Source: Apirhabdus apintestini (GTDB lineage Bacteria; Pseudomonadota; Gammaproteobacteria; Enterobacterales; Enterobacteriaceae). From it: a stretch of 64,000 nt of DNA. The notes under the pieces were generated by a model. The model saw only the letters and a list, made by a program, of their open reading frames with translations. It made no database searches and was not told where the DNA came from. Positions within the stretch are counted from its first letter, which is position 1, and every line of letters begins with the position of its first letter. The translations under genes were made by a program, and so were the position numbers. Of the stretch, positions 31,919-41,201 are shown piece by piece. The stretch spans positions 1,302,001 through 1,366,000 of the forward strand of contig CP138906.1 in assembly GCA_033977085.1 (NCBI GenBank). The letters are read 5' to 3'.

Positions 31919-32386
31919 TTAGATAGAAAATTTTCGGCACTTTGTTGCTGATGCATTAAAGTCAGAAGATATATTTGAAAGTTGCTCAAGACTTTGCTCA
32001 ACAGAACGCTGGAACTCAAGAGTCGCTTCTGTGCGCTGTTTTATGACCAGAGCGACGAGTTCATCAGGGCTTTTCTCAAGTAATGACTTTCGGTAGATAA
32101 TGGACTCCTGTACTTTTTCAAGCTTTCTTGATGCAAGGGCTGATGCGTGACTGACAGGGTTAAGTTCTTCAATAAATTTTTCGAGTAGTGATTTTTTCTT
32201 CCTGTCTAATCTCAGAAGTTCGGTATGCGCCGATTTAAATTTCTTGGCTTCACTCAACGGTGAACCATCGGTTCTTAGCCTGCGATATTCCTCTCTGTAT
32301 TCAGACATCGTTGGATATTGTTTTAACGTATTGATGGTGTCCAGATACTGAATTAAATCGTCGTTATTTAACTTTACTTTCCTCAT
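31919..32386 (-). CDS. Hypothetical coiled-coil island protein
   Basis: A 155-residue, charged, mostly helical protein: MRKVKLNNDDLIQYLDTINT, then MSEYREEYRRLR, SEAKKFKSAHTELLRLDRKK, and a C-terminal helix with RSVEQSLEQLSN. No signal peptide, no membrane span, no family I recognise. It lies downstream of the rep-like gene on the same strand with a 100-base gap, so it could be an accessory of replication or maintenance. That is only context. Confidence 0.65.
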   Translation of the reverse strand: MRKVKLNNDDLIQYLDTINTLKQYPTMSEYREEYRRLRTDGSPLSEAKKFKSAHTELLRLDRKKKSLLEKFIEELNPVSHASALASRKLEKVQESIIYRKSLLEKSPDELVALVIKQRTEATLEFQRSVEQSLEQLSNISSDFNASATKCRKFSI

Positions 32387-32487
32387 ATATACCTCGTAAA
32401 TAAAATAGTGGATATATTTATATTACGAGATATAGTGTAAGTGTCAAATATAACCGGGAAATAAGAATGATAATATTCAGATGAAAA

Positions 32488-33188
32488 CTACATTCTTTCT
32501 TCTTGATCAACATATTCAGGATAATCAACAAAAATGTCATCTTCTGAAACAGAGTCCCAGTCAATATCTTCGTCGGGCGTAGAAAGTAAAGGTTTATCAT
32601 CTCCTTTATCGATGGTTTCTTCTGCGTTGTTTGTAAGTACCGCATCTTTATAAACGGTGACGAATACGTTTTCTATGCCTTCACTGGTCGTTCTCAGCGA
32701 CTTCTTAACATATTCTTTCCTTATGGCATTTAATGTCCTGTACTGGCCTTTCAGAAAGAGATTTGCGTTTATCATTGTATGCTTCCCTTCTTTGACCAGA
32801 ATGCCTTTATTTATTAGCTTGTTCCAGCATTTACACACGTTAGATTTGCTCATATTAAGCTCTTCTGCGAGTGCCGACTGAGATATACTGGCAATGAGGT
32901 TTCCATGCTGCATGAGTTTACATAAGCGGATCATTATTGTGTATTCTGCTCCAGACATATTTTTTCCGAGCTTTTCCAGATTATCAAGAAAAGCATGAAC
33001 ATAGGCTATTCCCGGTTGAATATCAGAACTTCTCTCTTTTTCACATTTACGGTTATTTTATCTTTTCTGTTTCTGTTATAAAAACTGTAAATCTCCAGTT
33101 TCTGTTTGTCTGTAAAATCATTTCTGTTGATATATTCTTCCACTTCTTCACTGCTGGAGGTCATTATTGTATTGTAATCAATGCTCAT
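32488..33188 (-). CDS. Plasmid-type replication protein (RepL-like winged helix), frameshifted
   Basis: The start is MSIDYNTIMTSSSEEVEEYI at 33188 with AAAAGGAT upstream. After one frame change near 33005 it continues AYVHAFLDNLEKLGKNMSG and a winged helix (SISQSALAEELNMSKSNVCK then CWNKLINKGILVKEG). A very acidic tail has DEDIDWDSVSEDDIFVDYPE. About 233 residues. The layout 'beta strands, FDNLEKL-like helix, HTH, wing' is that of RepL-type initiators and MarR-like plasmid proteins. Four 21-bp iterons lie 140 bp upstream of its start. Confidence 0.62.
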
Positions 33189-33330
33189 CGGTTATCCTTT
33201 TATTGTTTTTATGTTTATTCTATATAATGCAGGATATACTTTTGTCAAAAATAAATGTGAAAAAAGGAAAAATAATACACTTTTGCGAAATAGCGTTCAC
33301 TTCTTTCTGGGAGTTTTAACTATAAAAAAG

Positions 33331-33414
33331 TTTCCACAGAAGAAATTTTGGTTTCCGTACAGGAAACTTCAGTTTCCACAGAAGAAACTTAAATTTCCGT
33401 ACAGGAAACTTTTT
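33331..33414. repeat. Four 21-bp iterons (A-B-A-B)
   Basis: TTTCC starts at 33331, 33352, 33373 and 33394, exactly 21 bp apart. Units 2 and 4 begin TTTCCGTACAGGAAA; units 1 and 3 begin TTTCCACAGAAGAAA. Each unit is itself an imperfect palindrome. They lie upstream of the rep-like gene, as expected for initiator-binding iterons or autoregulatory operators. Confidence 0.85.
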
Positions 33415-34055
33415 GCGTGAAATCTCTTTTAAATATAATAGGTTACGCCTCCTTAATAATATAATATGTTTAATAACCTTAACGGGGAGTGTGCCGGTTA
33501 AATGGCACCGTCTATTTTTCTGCTTTGTTTTTACTTGATGTTATGGGCAGCAAGTGATTGTTTTATACAATCACGAAGCGCTGCTGATTTTTTAGTAAAT
33601 ATACAATTGTTTTTCCTCTACGTTATAGCGGCTACGCCGCAATTCTTTATGGATAAATCCATCATTAACAGGGATGAACCCTGTTTCAGCAATGTGATTG
33701 TTTTGGACAATCACTAAGTGCTGATTCTGAAAATTTAGTTTTCCTATACGTTTAAGAGCAAGTGCTATATGTTATCTCGGTAATGCTATATATCGAAAGA
33801 AGGATCTGATGTTCAAAAAAAGGATCCTTTCCATATTGCAATTAAATAATCGGAAATGTGTTAGCCATTAAATCCTGTTTGATATCAGCGTCAGGGCGTA
33901 GCCGTGCGGCAGCACATGAGCGTTAGCTCATAATATAAATATCTTTTCAAAAGAGAGTAATAAACAAGCAGTAAACCTGTTCTGAAGAGTAAGTTAAATT
34001 GGATTTTCTTCAACAGGAAATGGTATTTTCTATATAAGATAAGGAGGAGCATACA
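33415..34055. other. Non-coding region with stem-loop modules
   Basis: No credible gene. It holds a GTGATTG/CAATCAC hairpin with outer AGC arms (33549-33587) and GCGGC-TAC-GCCGC (about 33632-33644). The GGAT/ATCC and ACAGGG/CCCTGT hairpins follow, then a second GTGATTG/CAATCAC hairpin (together 33653-33728). Further on are AAGGATC/GATCCTT (about 33800-33832) and TGAGC-GTTA-GCTCA (33918-33931). Confidence 0.7.
33653..33728. repeat. Three-hairpin module, copy 1
   Basis: GGAT-AA-ATCC, then CATCATTA, then ACAGGG-ATGA-ACCCTGT, then CAGCA..GTGATTG..CAATCAC..TGCTG. The same order of elements recurs at 43362-43437 with different loops but preserved pairing. Confidence 0.75.
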
Positions 34056-34325
34056 ATGAAAGCTATAAAAATAATAAACATCTTTAAAGCGAAAGAAAAC
34101 ATTCCCTTTATGACCTGTTTGATCACCAGCATGGAGGAAAATGAAAAAGGAGTAAACCTCACTCTGGAAAATGGTGAAAACATTTGCATTAAAGATTACG
34201 GTTATTACTTCCTGTCAGAAGCCGACGGTTATTTGGACAGGGAGCAAATGGTAAACAGCTATCGAAGGTTAATTTCTGAACTCGGCCAGATGAGTGAAGA
34301 AACGATAACATCATTAATGCCCTAA
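34056..34325 (+). CDS. Hypothetical island protein
   Basis: An 89-residue protein, MKAIKIINIFKAKENIPFMT to SEETITSLMP, start after AAGGAGGAGC, an unusually strong ribosome site. The middle part (VNLTLENGENICIKDYGYYF) looks like beta strands. No known domain, no signal peptide. It stands alone between the hairpin region and the toxin cluster; function unknown. Confidence 0.7.
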   Translation: MKAIKIINIFKAKENIPFMTCLITSMEENEKGVNLTLENGENICIKDYGYYFLSEADGYLDREQMVNSYRRLISELGQMSEETITSLMP

Positions 34326-34454
34326 GCTGAATACGTCATCATTGTTGATTTTGTCGTTGGTTATATAACTTCATGACAAACATCGCTTTTAAGTCAAATC
34401 ATAAATCGGTTAGTATTGCATCAACTAACCCACAAAGATGACAAGGAAAAGGAA

Positions 34455-34943
34455 ATGGATCGTCAATACAACAATGAACTGACCCCGGAAGTGCTGGCAT
34501 CAATGGATCAATCCCCGTTTACGGCGGAACAACTGGACAGGATGAATGATGAAGCGCGTGCGCTCATTGCCGAAAAGCAGGAATATTGCCGCCAGCATCC
34601 TGTTAATGCCATATACCGTATTGCTGTAGATGGCAGCCTTACCAAAGAGGGCGGAACAGTTCGTGCAGCATACAACGGAAACGAAATCGAACTTTCAGAC
34701 GGCAGGAAGGTTAATGTTGCGTTAGTCGGTGATGACGTTGTTTACCCTGATGGGAGAACGGCGAAAATTGTCACTGGTGCGGGTAAAATGAGTGAAGTAA
34801 ATGGTCACGGTGTAGCACTGGTCAACAGTCGTCTGGATAATGGAGATGAGATTATCAGCACTCTGTGCGATGGCCCGATGATTGTAGGTCGTGAAGGAGA
34901 AGACATGCCGGAGGATTTCCTGTCATCCTGTGAGGCGGCGTAA
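34455..34943 (+). CDS. PAAR-like protein upstream of the toxin gene
   Basis: Start chosen at ATG 34455 (MDRQYNNELTPEVLASMDQS) after AAGGAAAAGGAA; an upstream ATG at 34416 lacks one. 162 residues. The second half (VNVALVGDDVVYPDGRTAK, then GAGKMSEVNGHGVALVNSRL and GDEIISTLCDG) has the glycine-rich repeated strands of PAAR-like spike-tip domains. Its stop overlaps the ATG of the next gene (TAATG), so the two are translationally coupled. It probably helps load or cap the effector for type VI secretion; this is inference. Confidence 0.7.
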   Translation: MDRQYNNELTPEVLASMDQSPFTAEQLDRMNDEARALIAEKQEYCRQHPVNAIYRIAVDGSLTKEGGTVRAAYNGNEIELSDGRKVNVALVGDDVVYPDGRTAKIVTGAGKMSEVNGHGVALVNSRLDNGDEIISTLCDGPMIVGREGEDMPEDFLSSCEAA

Positions 34944-36533
34944 TGGGAAATCGATCTAACTGTTATGGGCGGGGAACAGCACTGGAGGGAGATAAAACAA
35001 CCACGGGTGCTGAATGTATCGCCTCTATGTCCAATGATACTGAACATGGGCGAAGGGTTGTTCGTGTTGGTGATAAAACGACACCATGCCCTAAATGTGG
35101 TGAGGTAGGGGTTATCGTTTCCGGTGAACCCCGAGATACCAATAATGGAAAAATAGCAGCGGTTGATGGTTCAATCGTGCGCTGTGCCTGCCCTTCCGGG
35201 TCTAACTGGATTATTGCGCCAGCAGGACAATGGGTTGGCAGAGGCCCGGATCCTTCTATTGCAGCCCTTGCAGCACTGGTTGCTGAACGTAAGGCCGCAG
35301 AAGAAGAAAGAACTAAACAACTGGCTGAAGAGCGTGACCGCAATCGTGTCTTTGCCAAATCCTGCCTTCGTGGTGAAGGTTGTAATGATGCCGGGGAAGA
35401 GCAGGAACCCCACACCAATTTTGCGAATATGGCATTTTATCAGGCGGTTCCACCTGACGATCCTGCCTCGGATAATGATGTTCCACAACACGCGCAGACA
35501 GCCAAGAAAAAGAAATCTGTTGAAGATATTCCAAAGCCAAAGAAACGAAGCGCCCTGTATAAATGGTGGTTCGGTAATCATGAGGAAGTCGAATACCAGC
35601 GGGCAACAGCCTCAGCGACGAGTGCTGCGAACGCTCAGATGGCTGTTGAAGGTGCCAGTGTTCTTACCCTGCTTGGTGGAAATGCCATTACATCAGGAAC
35701 GTGGGCTGTTCGGGGGCAACTCTTGGAGAAATAGCTGTAGCAGGACCCGGAGCATGGGTAGCAGCAATCGTGGTGGGAATGATGCCCGGAAGGCTCAATG
35801 ACGGTGAGCAGGATTTCATTGACCGGATGCGTCTGGAACAGATGCGTGAAGCGCCAAGCCGCGTGCGTTATACATGGGAACAGGATGATAAAGGTAACCC
35901 GGTTCCTCATGGCTGGCATACACCACCCGGCAAAGACATGGTGCGTGTGCGTAAAATGGAGTGGGACAGCAGCCGGAAAGCCTATACGTTCACCACAGAG
36001 GAAGATCCCCGTATAACAATCATCTGGACGCCAGACAGTTCAGGTGTCAATGCTCCATCAAATACAGGCAACCAGAACCCGATAAGGATACCAAATCCGG
36101 TTGTTGTTGATCCGTTGCCAGAAGATACCAGCATTGAAGCAACGACCACTCCGACCCCGGAAGAGAAGAATTTTGCGGATTATATTCTTGTTCTGCCAAT
36201 ATCGGATATTCCACCGATTTATGTATATCTTAGTCAGGGACGTTCAGGCATTCCTGATAAAGATCATGATTATCATCCAGCCCCGGAAACGAGTGAAATA
36301 GGTATTTCAGGTCTCAGACAGGCTAAGAAAAAACACCTAAACAAGGTGGCGGTGGACTTAGAGAGCGCTGGGTTGATGCTAAAGGTAGGAGGATTTACGA
36401 ATGGGATTCTCAGCACGGTGAGCTTGAGGAATACAGGGCGAGTGATGGTGAGCATTTAGGGTCTGTAGATTATAAAACAGGTGAGCAGTTAAAACCTCCT
36501 GTTAAAGGTCGAAATATCAAAAGATATCTGTGA
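34943..36533 (+). CDS. PAAR / pyocin-S / colicin E3-type ribonuclease toxin (frameshifted)
   Basis: Modular toxin of about 530 residues. An N-terminal PAAR domain (GRGTALEGDKTTTGAECIAS, GDKTTPCPKCGE, CPSGSNWIIAP, about residues 1-95) is followed by a charged linker (AAEEERTKQLAEERDRN). A pyocin-S translocation-type domain has HGWHTPPGKD, TFTTEEDP and IIWTPDSSGVN. The C-terminal domain reads RRIYEWDSQHGELEEYRASD and ends PPVKGRNIKRYL. The last part is the 16S rRNA-cleaving domain of colicin E3, with its catalytic Asp, His and Glu retained. Frame breaks lie near 35700 and 36343. The immunity gene follows. Confidence 0.87.
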
Positions 36534-36541
36534 GGTGAAAG

Positions 36542-36787
36542 ATGGGACTGAAATTAACATTAGAATGGTTTGATAAAATAGATGAAATTTTGATCGATAA
36601 AGAGACATCTGCAGATTTGGGGCAGGATGGTAGTCTAATCAAAAACTTTAATTTGCCATTTGATGGAAGGATATATGATGGTGGATTTGATGTGTTAAGT
36701 TCGTGGAGGAACGATTTACAACCATTATTTTCACATCACATTGATTTCGATAAATATGACTACCAGTTAGTATTTAAACGTGATTAA
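36542..36787 (+). CDS. Colicin E3/cloacin-type immunity protein
   Basis: An 81-residue acidic protein, MGLKLTLEWFDKIDEILIDK to YDYQLVFKRD. The start MGLKLxLxWFDK, the GDGSxxxxxxxPFDxxxxxGxFDV-like middle and the LQPLFSHHIDF segment match colicin E3/E6 and cloacin DF13 immunity proteins. It binds the RNase domain and protects the producer. It starts 8 bases after the toxin stop with its own AGGTG ribosome site. The gene is intact. Confidence 0.92.
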   Translation: MGLKLTLEWFDKIDEILIDKETSADLGQDGSLIKNFNLPFDGRIYDGGFDVLSSWRNDLQPLFSHHIDFDKYDYQLVFKRD

Positions 36788-37226
36788 TAAAAAATCATGT
36801 GTTTCCCATTATAGGGCTTAGTAATAGTTAGTTGTTTAGTTGCAGCACATTGTTTCTTATGTGCTGCTTCATTCCCCGACCTCTCCAGCATTCAACCAAA
36901 GCACACCAACATTGGCGAACCGTCGTTTCCTAATGCTTCAGATCAATTGATAAAAAGATCGATAAGATGTTATCGATAGTTTTTGGCGATTAAAAACGGT
37001 TTATCGATCGGTTTTTTAATTGCTTTAATCGATCAATGAATTTATTTTGATAGTTTATAACTATCATTTGTTTTTTATCGATCGATTTAAACGATATGAC
37101 GAACAATAAAAATAATTCAATTCTATCAATTGGTTAAACAGACTGTTTGTGGATCGGGTACAATCCACTTCGGAGTAGGATCTCTTTTCCTTTTCAATCC
37201 TGCCACGAACAGTCAGTTCGTTAACA
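36788..37226. other. AT-rich spacer with clustered ATCGAT sites
   Basis: No gene is seen. ATCGAT occurs at 36958, 36972, 37003, 37028, 37077 and 37081, six times in about 130 bp, several as TTATCGAT. This could be an operator or origin region, or chance in an AT-rich stretch. Confidence 0.6.
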
Positions 37227-37236
37227 TTGATGGGAT

Positions 37237-37772
37237 ATGAAGATGAAAAAATCTTACTTATGGCAGGCGCTGCGCTGGTTCTGGCGGGGTGTGGTGAAAA
37301 AGGCGACTTTGAGAAAGCGATCAACGCGAAGATTGGTCAATCGAAAACCTGTTTCTCACTGCGAAGCAATGACGTCACATTCCCTGTCCAGCTCTCCAAA
37401 CCGCGATTTGATGAAACAGGGACTGGAACAGGGTCTGTGATCCTCGACGGTCTCGTAGAACAGGGCTTAATGGCCTTTGTTAAAGGCTGGGATAACAATA
37501 CGCTTGGGATAACAGATGAAGGTAAACAAGCCAAAATCTGGGATGCAAAGGAAGGTGTTTGTATTGGTCGCCGGGTTGTTGATGCGGTGAAGGAATGGAC
37601 TGAGCCGGGAAACGGTAATCAGAAAGTTGTTCGCGTCACCTATACGTGGAAATTAACTGATGTTCCATCATGGGTGGACAAAAGTGCGTTCTCTGGTGTG
37701 AAAGGGATGAACGGACCTGCTGATGGTGCCATGAATCTTGTTAAAACCAGCAATGGCTGGAAAGCGATCTAA
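37237..37772 (+). CDS. Island lipoprotein (frameshifted at its start)
   Basis: Adding one A to the A run at 37243-37248 gives MKMKKILLMAGAALVLAGCG, a classical lipoprotein signal with lipobox LAGC, continuing into EKGDFEKAINAKIGQSKTCF. About 179 residues. The mature part has paired cysteines (KTCF, GVCIGRR) and ends LVKTSNGWKAI. A start at 37227 would avoid the shift but gives a poor signal. Such lipoproteins occur on several enterobacterial islands; I do not know the function. Confidence 0.75.
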
Positions 37773-37782
37773 GGGGACTATC

Positions 37783-38058
37783 ATGGAAAACAAAACTATC
37801 CAGTGTCCGTTTTGCTTGAAAGAAAGTCAGAGAGGCGTCCATGTCTGCACCGGCTGCATGGCGACGGTTCTGTATGGAACCTTCCCCGGCTGGTATGCTT
37901 TCGTGGTTATATTATTGACCTTCGGCCTGTCTATACTGATCGGAATGTCTGCAGGCATGGCGGGAGCGACTATCAGCCTGCCAATCATTGCGGCTGTTGG
38001 GTTTATCGCTGGTAAGGGAATTTTCTCCGATAATGTTGTGTTCAGGAGAAGGATGTAA
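37783..38058 (+). CDS. Small zinc-ribbon membrane protein
   Basis: A 91-residue protein, MENKTIQCPFCLKESQRGVH; the start is at ATG 37783 after AGGGG. An N-terminal CPFC...CTGC zinc ribbon (residues 8-25) is followed by two membrane spans (about 34-55 and 60-80). It is 10 bases from the lipoprotein gene and probably cotranscribed. The ribbon-plus-two-helices design is common in small inner-membrane proteins of unknown role. Confidence 0.72.
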   Translation: MENKTIQCPFCLKESQRGVHVCTGCMATVLYGTFPGWYAFVVILLTFGLSILIGMSAGMAGATISLPIIAAVGFIAGKGIFSDNVVFRRRM

Positions 38059-38146
38059 ATATAGATAGCATAAAAGCCAAGTTTATATTAAATATAAGCT
38101 TGGCTCTTTATATGAATATTATGAATGCTTAAAGTATACAGTTAAT

Positions 38147-40957
38147 TTAAACTTTTTTCATTTTTTCATTAAAAGTATCTAAAACATCCTGAAACTCTAT
38201 CTGGTTTCTTTCTTTTATTAAGAAATCAAGCAAGTTAGGCAGCTCGGTTTCTACCCTCGCCTTAATAAACTCCATTGTGGCAATGTTAACTGGGATATTA
38301 CTCGAAATAAATGACTTTAACCTAGCCACGAAATCATTAGGAGCAGGGTATCCATTGGCAATTAATAGTAAACGTTCAATATAATCCTTGGGGGTTGTGC
38401 ATGGTAATACTAAAATATGATTATTGACAAACCCGTCAATAATATCATTAACTTCGTCAGAACCAATGTTTTTAATATTTAAAAGCAAATTTGCTGTAAT
38501 AAATTTTTTAAACTCTATACTTTTTTCTTCTATTACTAAAATCGCAGTTTTAATTGCTTTGGTATTGTTATATGAATACTTGTTATTTGCCGATATGGTG
38601 TAAATATTACGCAGGGTATTTAAATGTATTATTTGCAGATCAACCCCATTAAATTGATTATGGGCGATCTTTTCGAGAACAACGTCTAAAAGCCTCAATA
38701 TATCAGGATGAAACTTATTATATAAGCGATTGTTGACAGTTAAAAAGTATTGTGCGTTTTCATAAATTACCACATTATGAGTTCTATGTTCTAATAGGTG
38801 TATAATGTAATCGATTATTTGTTTGATCTCACTTTTACTCCACCTAGCAAAACCAATTAAAAGTAATATATTGTTTAGCCATCTATCAATTGATGTCGAG
38901 TGCATGAAATTCTTATTTTGCATGTCAAATAAATTACATGTATTTTTGAGAGCTAAAAGTAAATATTTTTTTATATGATAGATCTCTCTGGCTGAAAGCA
39001 TATTTATGTTAAGTAATTTATTGTCATTGAGTAATTTGCTGGCAAATCCTTTAATTTTTTCTGGGGCACAGTATTTTATTAACATAAATAAATCCATGAT
39101 ATTTATATGGAATTTATCATCAATTAAATAATGTTCCAAACTAGCAACAATATTAGATTCAAATAGTTTCTTAATTTCACTAAACTCCTCAATAAAAAGA
39201 TCATTTCCTAAGATGAAATAAACATATGAATATAATTTAGATCTTATACTAAATTCATTATCCGAGAATGCAATACCACCTTCTTTCCTGACCTGTGCAT
39301 AGCCTAAATTTTTTTGAGATTCTATGTTGAATCGATAGTATGCCTTGTATATTTCATTAAACTCAAGAATCCCTACCAAATCCTGAAGGTCCTTCTGTAA
39401 CTCTCTAGGGAAATCAATTATTTTTTCTTTATAATCAAATGGGGAGAGCTTAGTTAGTATTTCTTTCGATATCTCATGCGCTTCATCCAATTTGGTAATA
39501 CTTGACTGTTTAACAATTCCATAAATAATATCAAAGTTAGCCATGTAGATCGTAGATAGGACATAATTTCGCTCTTTGATATAATGCTTAACTTTAGACA
39601 TCAAATCATCTAACAATTCATGATATTCTTTATTTATAAAACGAATCTCAAGACTATTCCTTGAATAGTTGAAATTTATTTTATCAAGTAGTTCATTTTT
39701 AAAATTCGATGGTTTTTCTGATAGATTATATACTTTTGAACCATACTCAATTTTTGTAATAAATGATTTATCTAAGATAGAAAGAAATTTCTTAGTTAAC
39801 TCACCATTTAGATTCAATATGTTGTCAAAGAACATATTGTTAATCTTTCTATTGTATATATCATAATCTCCTGTCAGAAATTTGTCATGGGCTATTAGAG
39901 TTATACCAGTAGATACATTATAATCAATCGTGCAGTTGGTTAGTTTTCTACTAACTTGTTCAGGTAGTAATGCTTTATACTGAGACAAAGCTATAAATTT
40001 ACTATCTAGAGTTTTATTAATTTTATTTTGAAGGAAATTATTAATTTCTGCCTTCATGCTCATTTGATCGGGGAGTGAAATGGTTAAGTCATCTTCTATT
40101 TTTTTTATTTGACTTTCAACAGAAACAAAAACTTTTTTTAAAAGCTCATTTTGATTACGAACAGTCTTAAGATCATTAAAAAAATTAAAATAAACTTCTT
40201 GATAGCTATTGTTATAATTGATGGGGGTCAATAAAGAGATTCCATGATTTTTTAAATAATGAGCCTGAGCGTCGTCAAATGACTTTTGGAGTAAGTATTT
40301 TTTAGGTGTTGCTTTAGATATGTTAGAAACCCAAGAAACAATCTGTTTTAAATCATAATCACTATATGAATAGCCTAGAAAAACTATTGTGCTCGTTGAG
40401 AAAATCCCTTTGATGTAATTTTCAATGAGAGGAAAGTTTTGGCTGTATTGCAAGTAATCATCTTCCTTAAATACAAAATTATGCTGTCTAAAATCACCAT
40501 GCATTTTTATTATTTTCTTATCTAGCTGGCTTTGTGCTAGATCTACATCAGAACTAATTAAATCGTAAGCATACCCCATATCCTGAGCTGTTTTCTCAAG
40601 TAAATCATCCCAATTCGTGGTGATAATATAATGAGGTGCTATATCAAATAGATTTCTATGGAATGCGCTGGGCTCTAGTTTTTTGATGGTTGATTTTACT
40701 TTCTGTGTATATGAATGCTGTCCATACTTAAGGAAGTAAAGCTGAGCTATTTTAAGAAAATCATTTTCATTAGGGAGGTTTAAATCTTCTTTTAATTCAT
40801 CAATTAACTCAGACCAATTTGGTATTTTTATTAACTCGGTCTCACTGAACTTTGAAAATCCGGAACCAATAAAAAACACTAATTTATTTTCTTGACTTGA
40901 TTTTAATATTTCTTTTAAATCATATTCGGGAAATGAAAGATAATTTTTCTTAATCAC
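38147..40957 (-). CDS. SIR2-domain protein, probable anti-phage NADase
   Basis: A 936-residue protein in one unbroken frame. The N-terminal SIR2-like fold shows LVFFIGSGFSKFSE (about residues 26-39, nucleotide loop), IITTNWDDLLE (about 110), KMHGDF (about 148, catalytic His region) and IVFLGYSYSDYDLKQ (about 190). The remaining ~650 residues are helical, without a motif I recognise, as in the long C-terminal sensor regions of DSR-type defence proteins. Members of that class deplete NAD when a phage is sensed. The gene stands alone, and the assignment to defence is inference from domain and island context. Confidence 0.82.
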   Translation of the reverse strand: MIKKNYLSFPEYDLKEILKSSQENKLVFFIGSGFSKFSETELIKIPNWSELIDELKEDLNLPNENDFLKIAQLYFLKYGQHSYTQKVKSTIKKLEPSAFHRNLFDIAPHYIITTNWDDLLEKTAQDMGYAYDLISSDVDLAQSQLDKKIIKMHGDFRQHNFVFKEDDYLQYSQNFPLIENYIKGIFSTSTIVFLGYSYSDYDLKQIVSWVSNISKATPKKYLLQKSFDDAQAHYLKNHGISLLTPINYNNSYQEVYFNFFNDLKTVRNQNELLKKVFVSVESQIKKIEDDLTISLPDQMSMKAEINNFLQNKINKTLDSKFIALSQYKALLPEQVSRKLTNCTIDYNVSTGITLIAHDKFLTGDYDIYNRKINNMFFDNILNLNGELTKKFLSILDKSFITKIEYGSKVYNLSEKPSNFKNELLDKINFNYSRNSLEIRFINKEYHELLDDLMSKVKHYIKERNYVLSTIYMANFDIIYGIVKQSSITKLDEAHEISKEILTKLSPFDYKEKIIDFPRELQKDLQDLVGILEFNEIYKAYYRFNIESQKNLGYAQVRKEGGIAFSDNEFSIRSKLYSYVYFILGNDLFIEEFSEIKKLFESNIVASLEHYLIDDKFHINIMDLFMLIKYCAPEKIKGFASKLLNDNKLLNINMLSAREIYHIKKYLLLALKNTCNLFDMQNKNFMHSTSIDRWLNNILLLIGFARWSKSEIKQIIDYIIHLLEHRTHNVVIYENAQYFLTVNNRLYNKFHPDILRLLDVVLEKIAHNQFNGVDLQIIHLNTLRNIYTISANNKYSYNNTKAIKTAILVIEEKSIEFKKFITANLLLNIKNIGSDEVNDIIDGFVNNHILVLPCTTPKDYIERLLLIANGYPAPNDFVARLKSFISSNIPVNIATMEFIKARVETELPNLLDFLIKERNQIEFQDVLDTFNEKMKKV

Positions 40958-41201
40958 TATACGACTCCATAACCATGACTCTATTATATATAATCATTTA
41001 TTTTATCTGAACCAACTGAAATATGCCAGTGATTTTTAAGACTACGGACTAACATAATAATAATGGAGTGATTAATCTCTCTTCTCTTATTATTGGTGTA
41101 AATGTTAAATCTCGCATATAAATATATATACACCTACTTTTTAAACCCTATAAAATTCGATATGTAATATTCAATATAAAACAGGTGACATCTCTGCACT
41201 A

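Noticed and set aside
33331..33414. Possible CRISPR array
   Set aside because: The 21-bp units follow each other without spacers, so these are tandem iterons; no cas genes and no repeat-spacer pattern were seen anywhere in the window.
33502..33717. Plus-strand ORF of 71 codons
   Set aside because: It coincides with the hairpin repeats at 33549-33728, and its product has no sign of selection; structure rather than coding explains the region.
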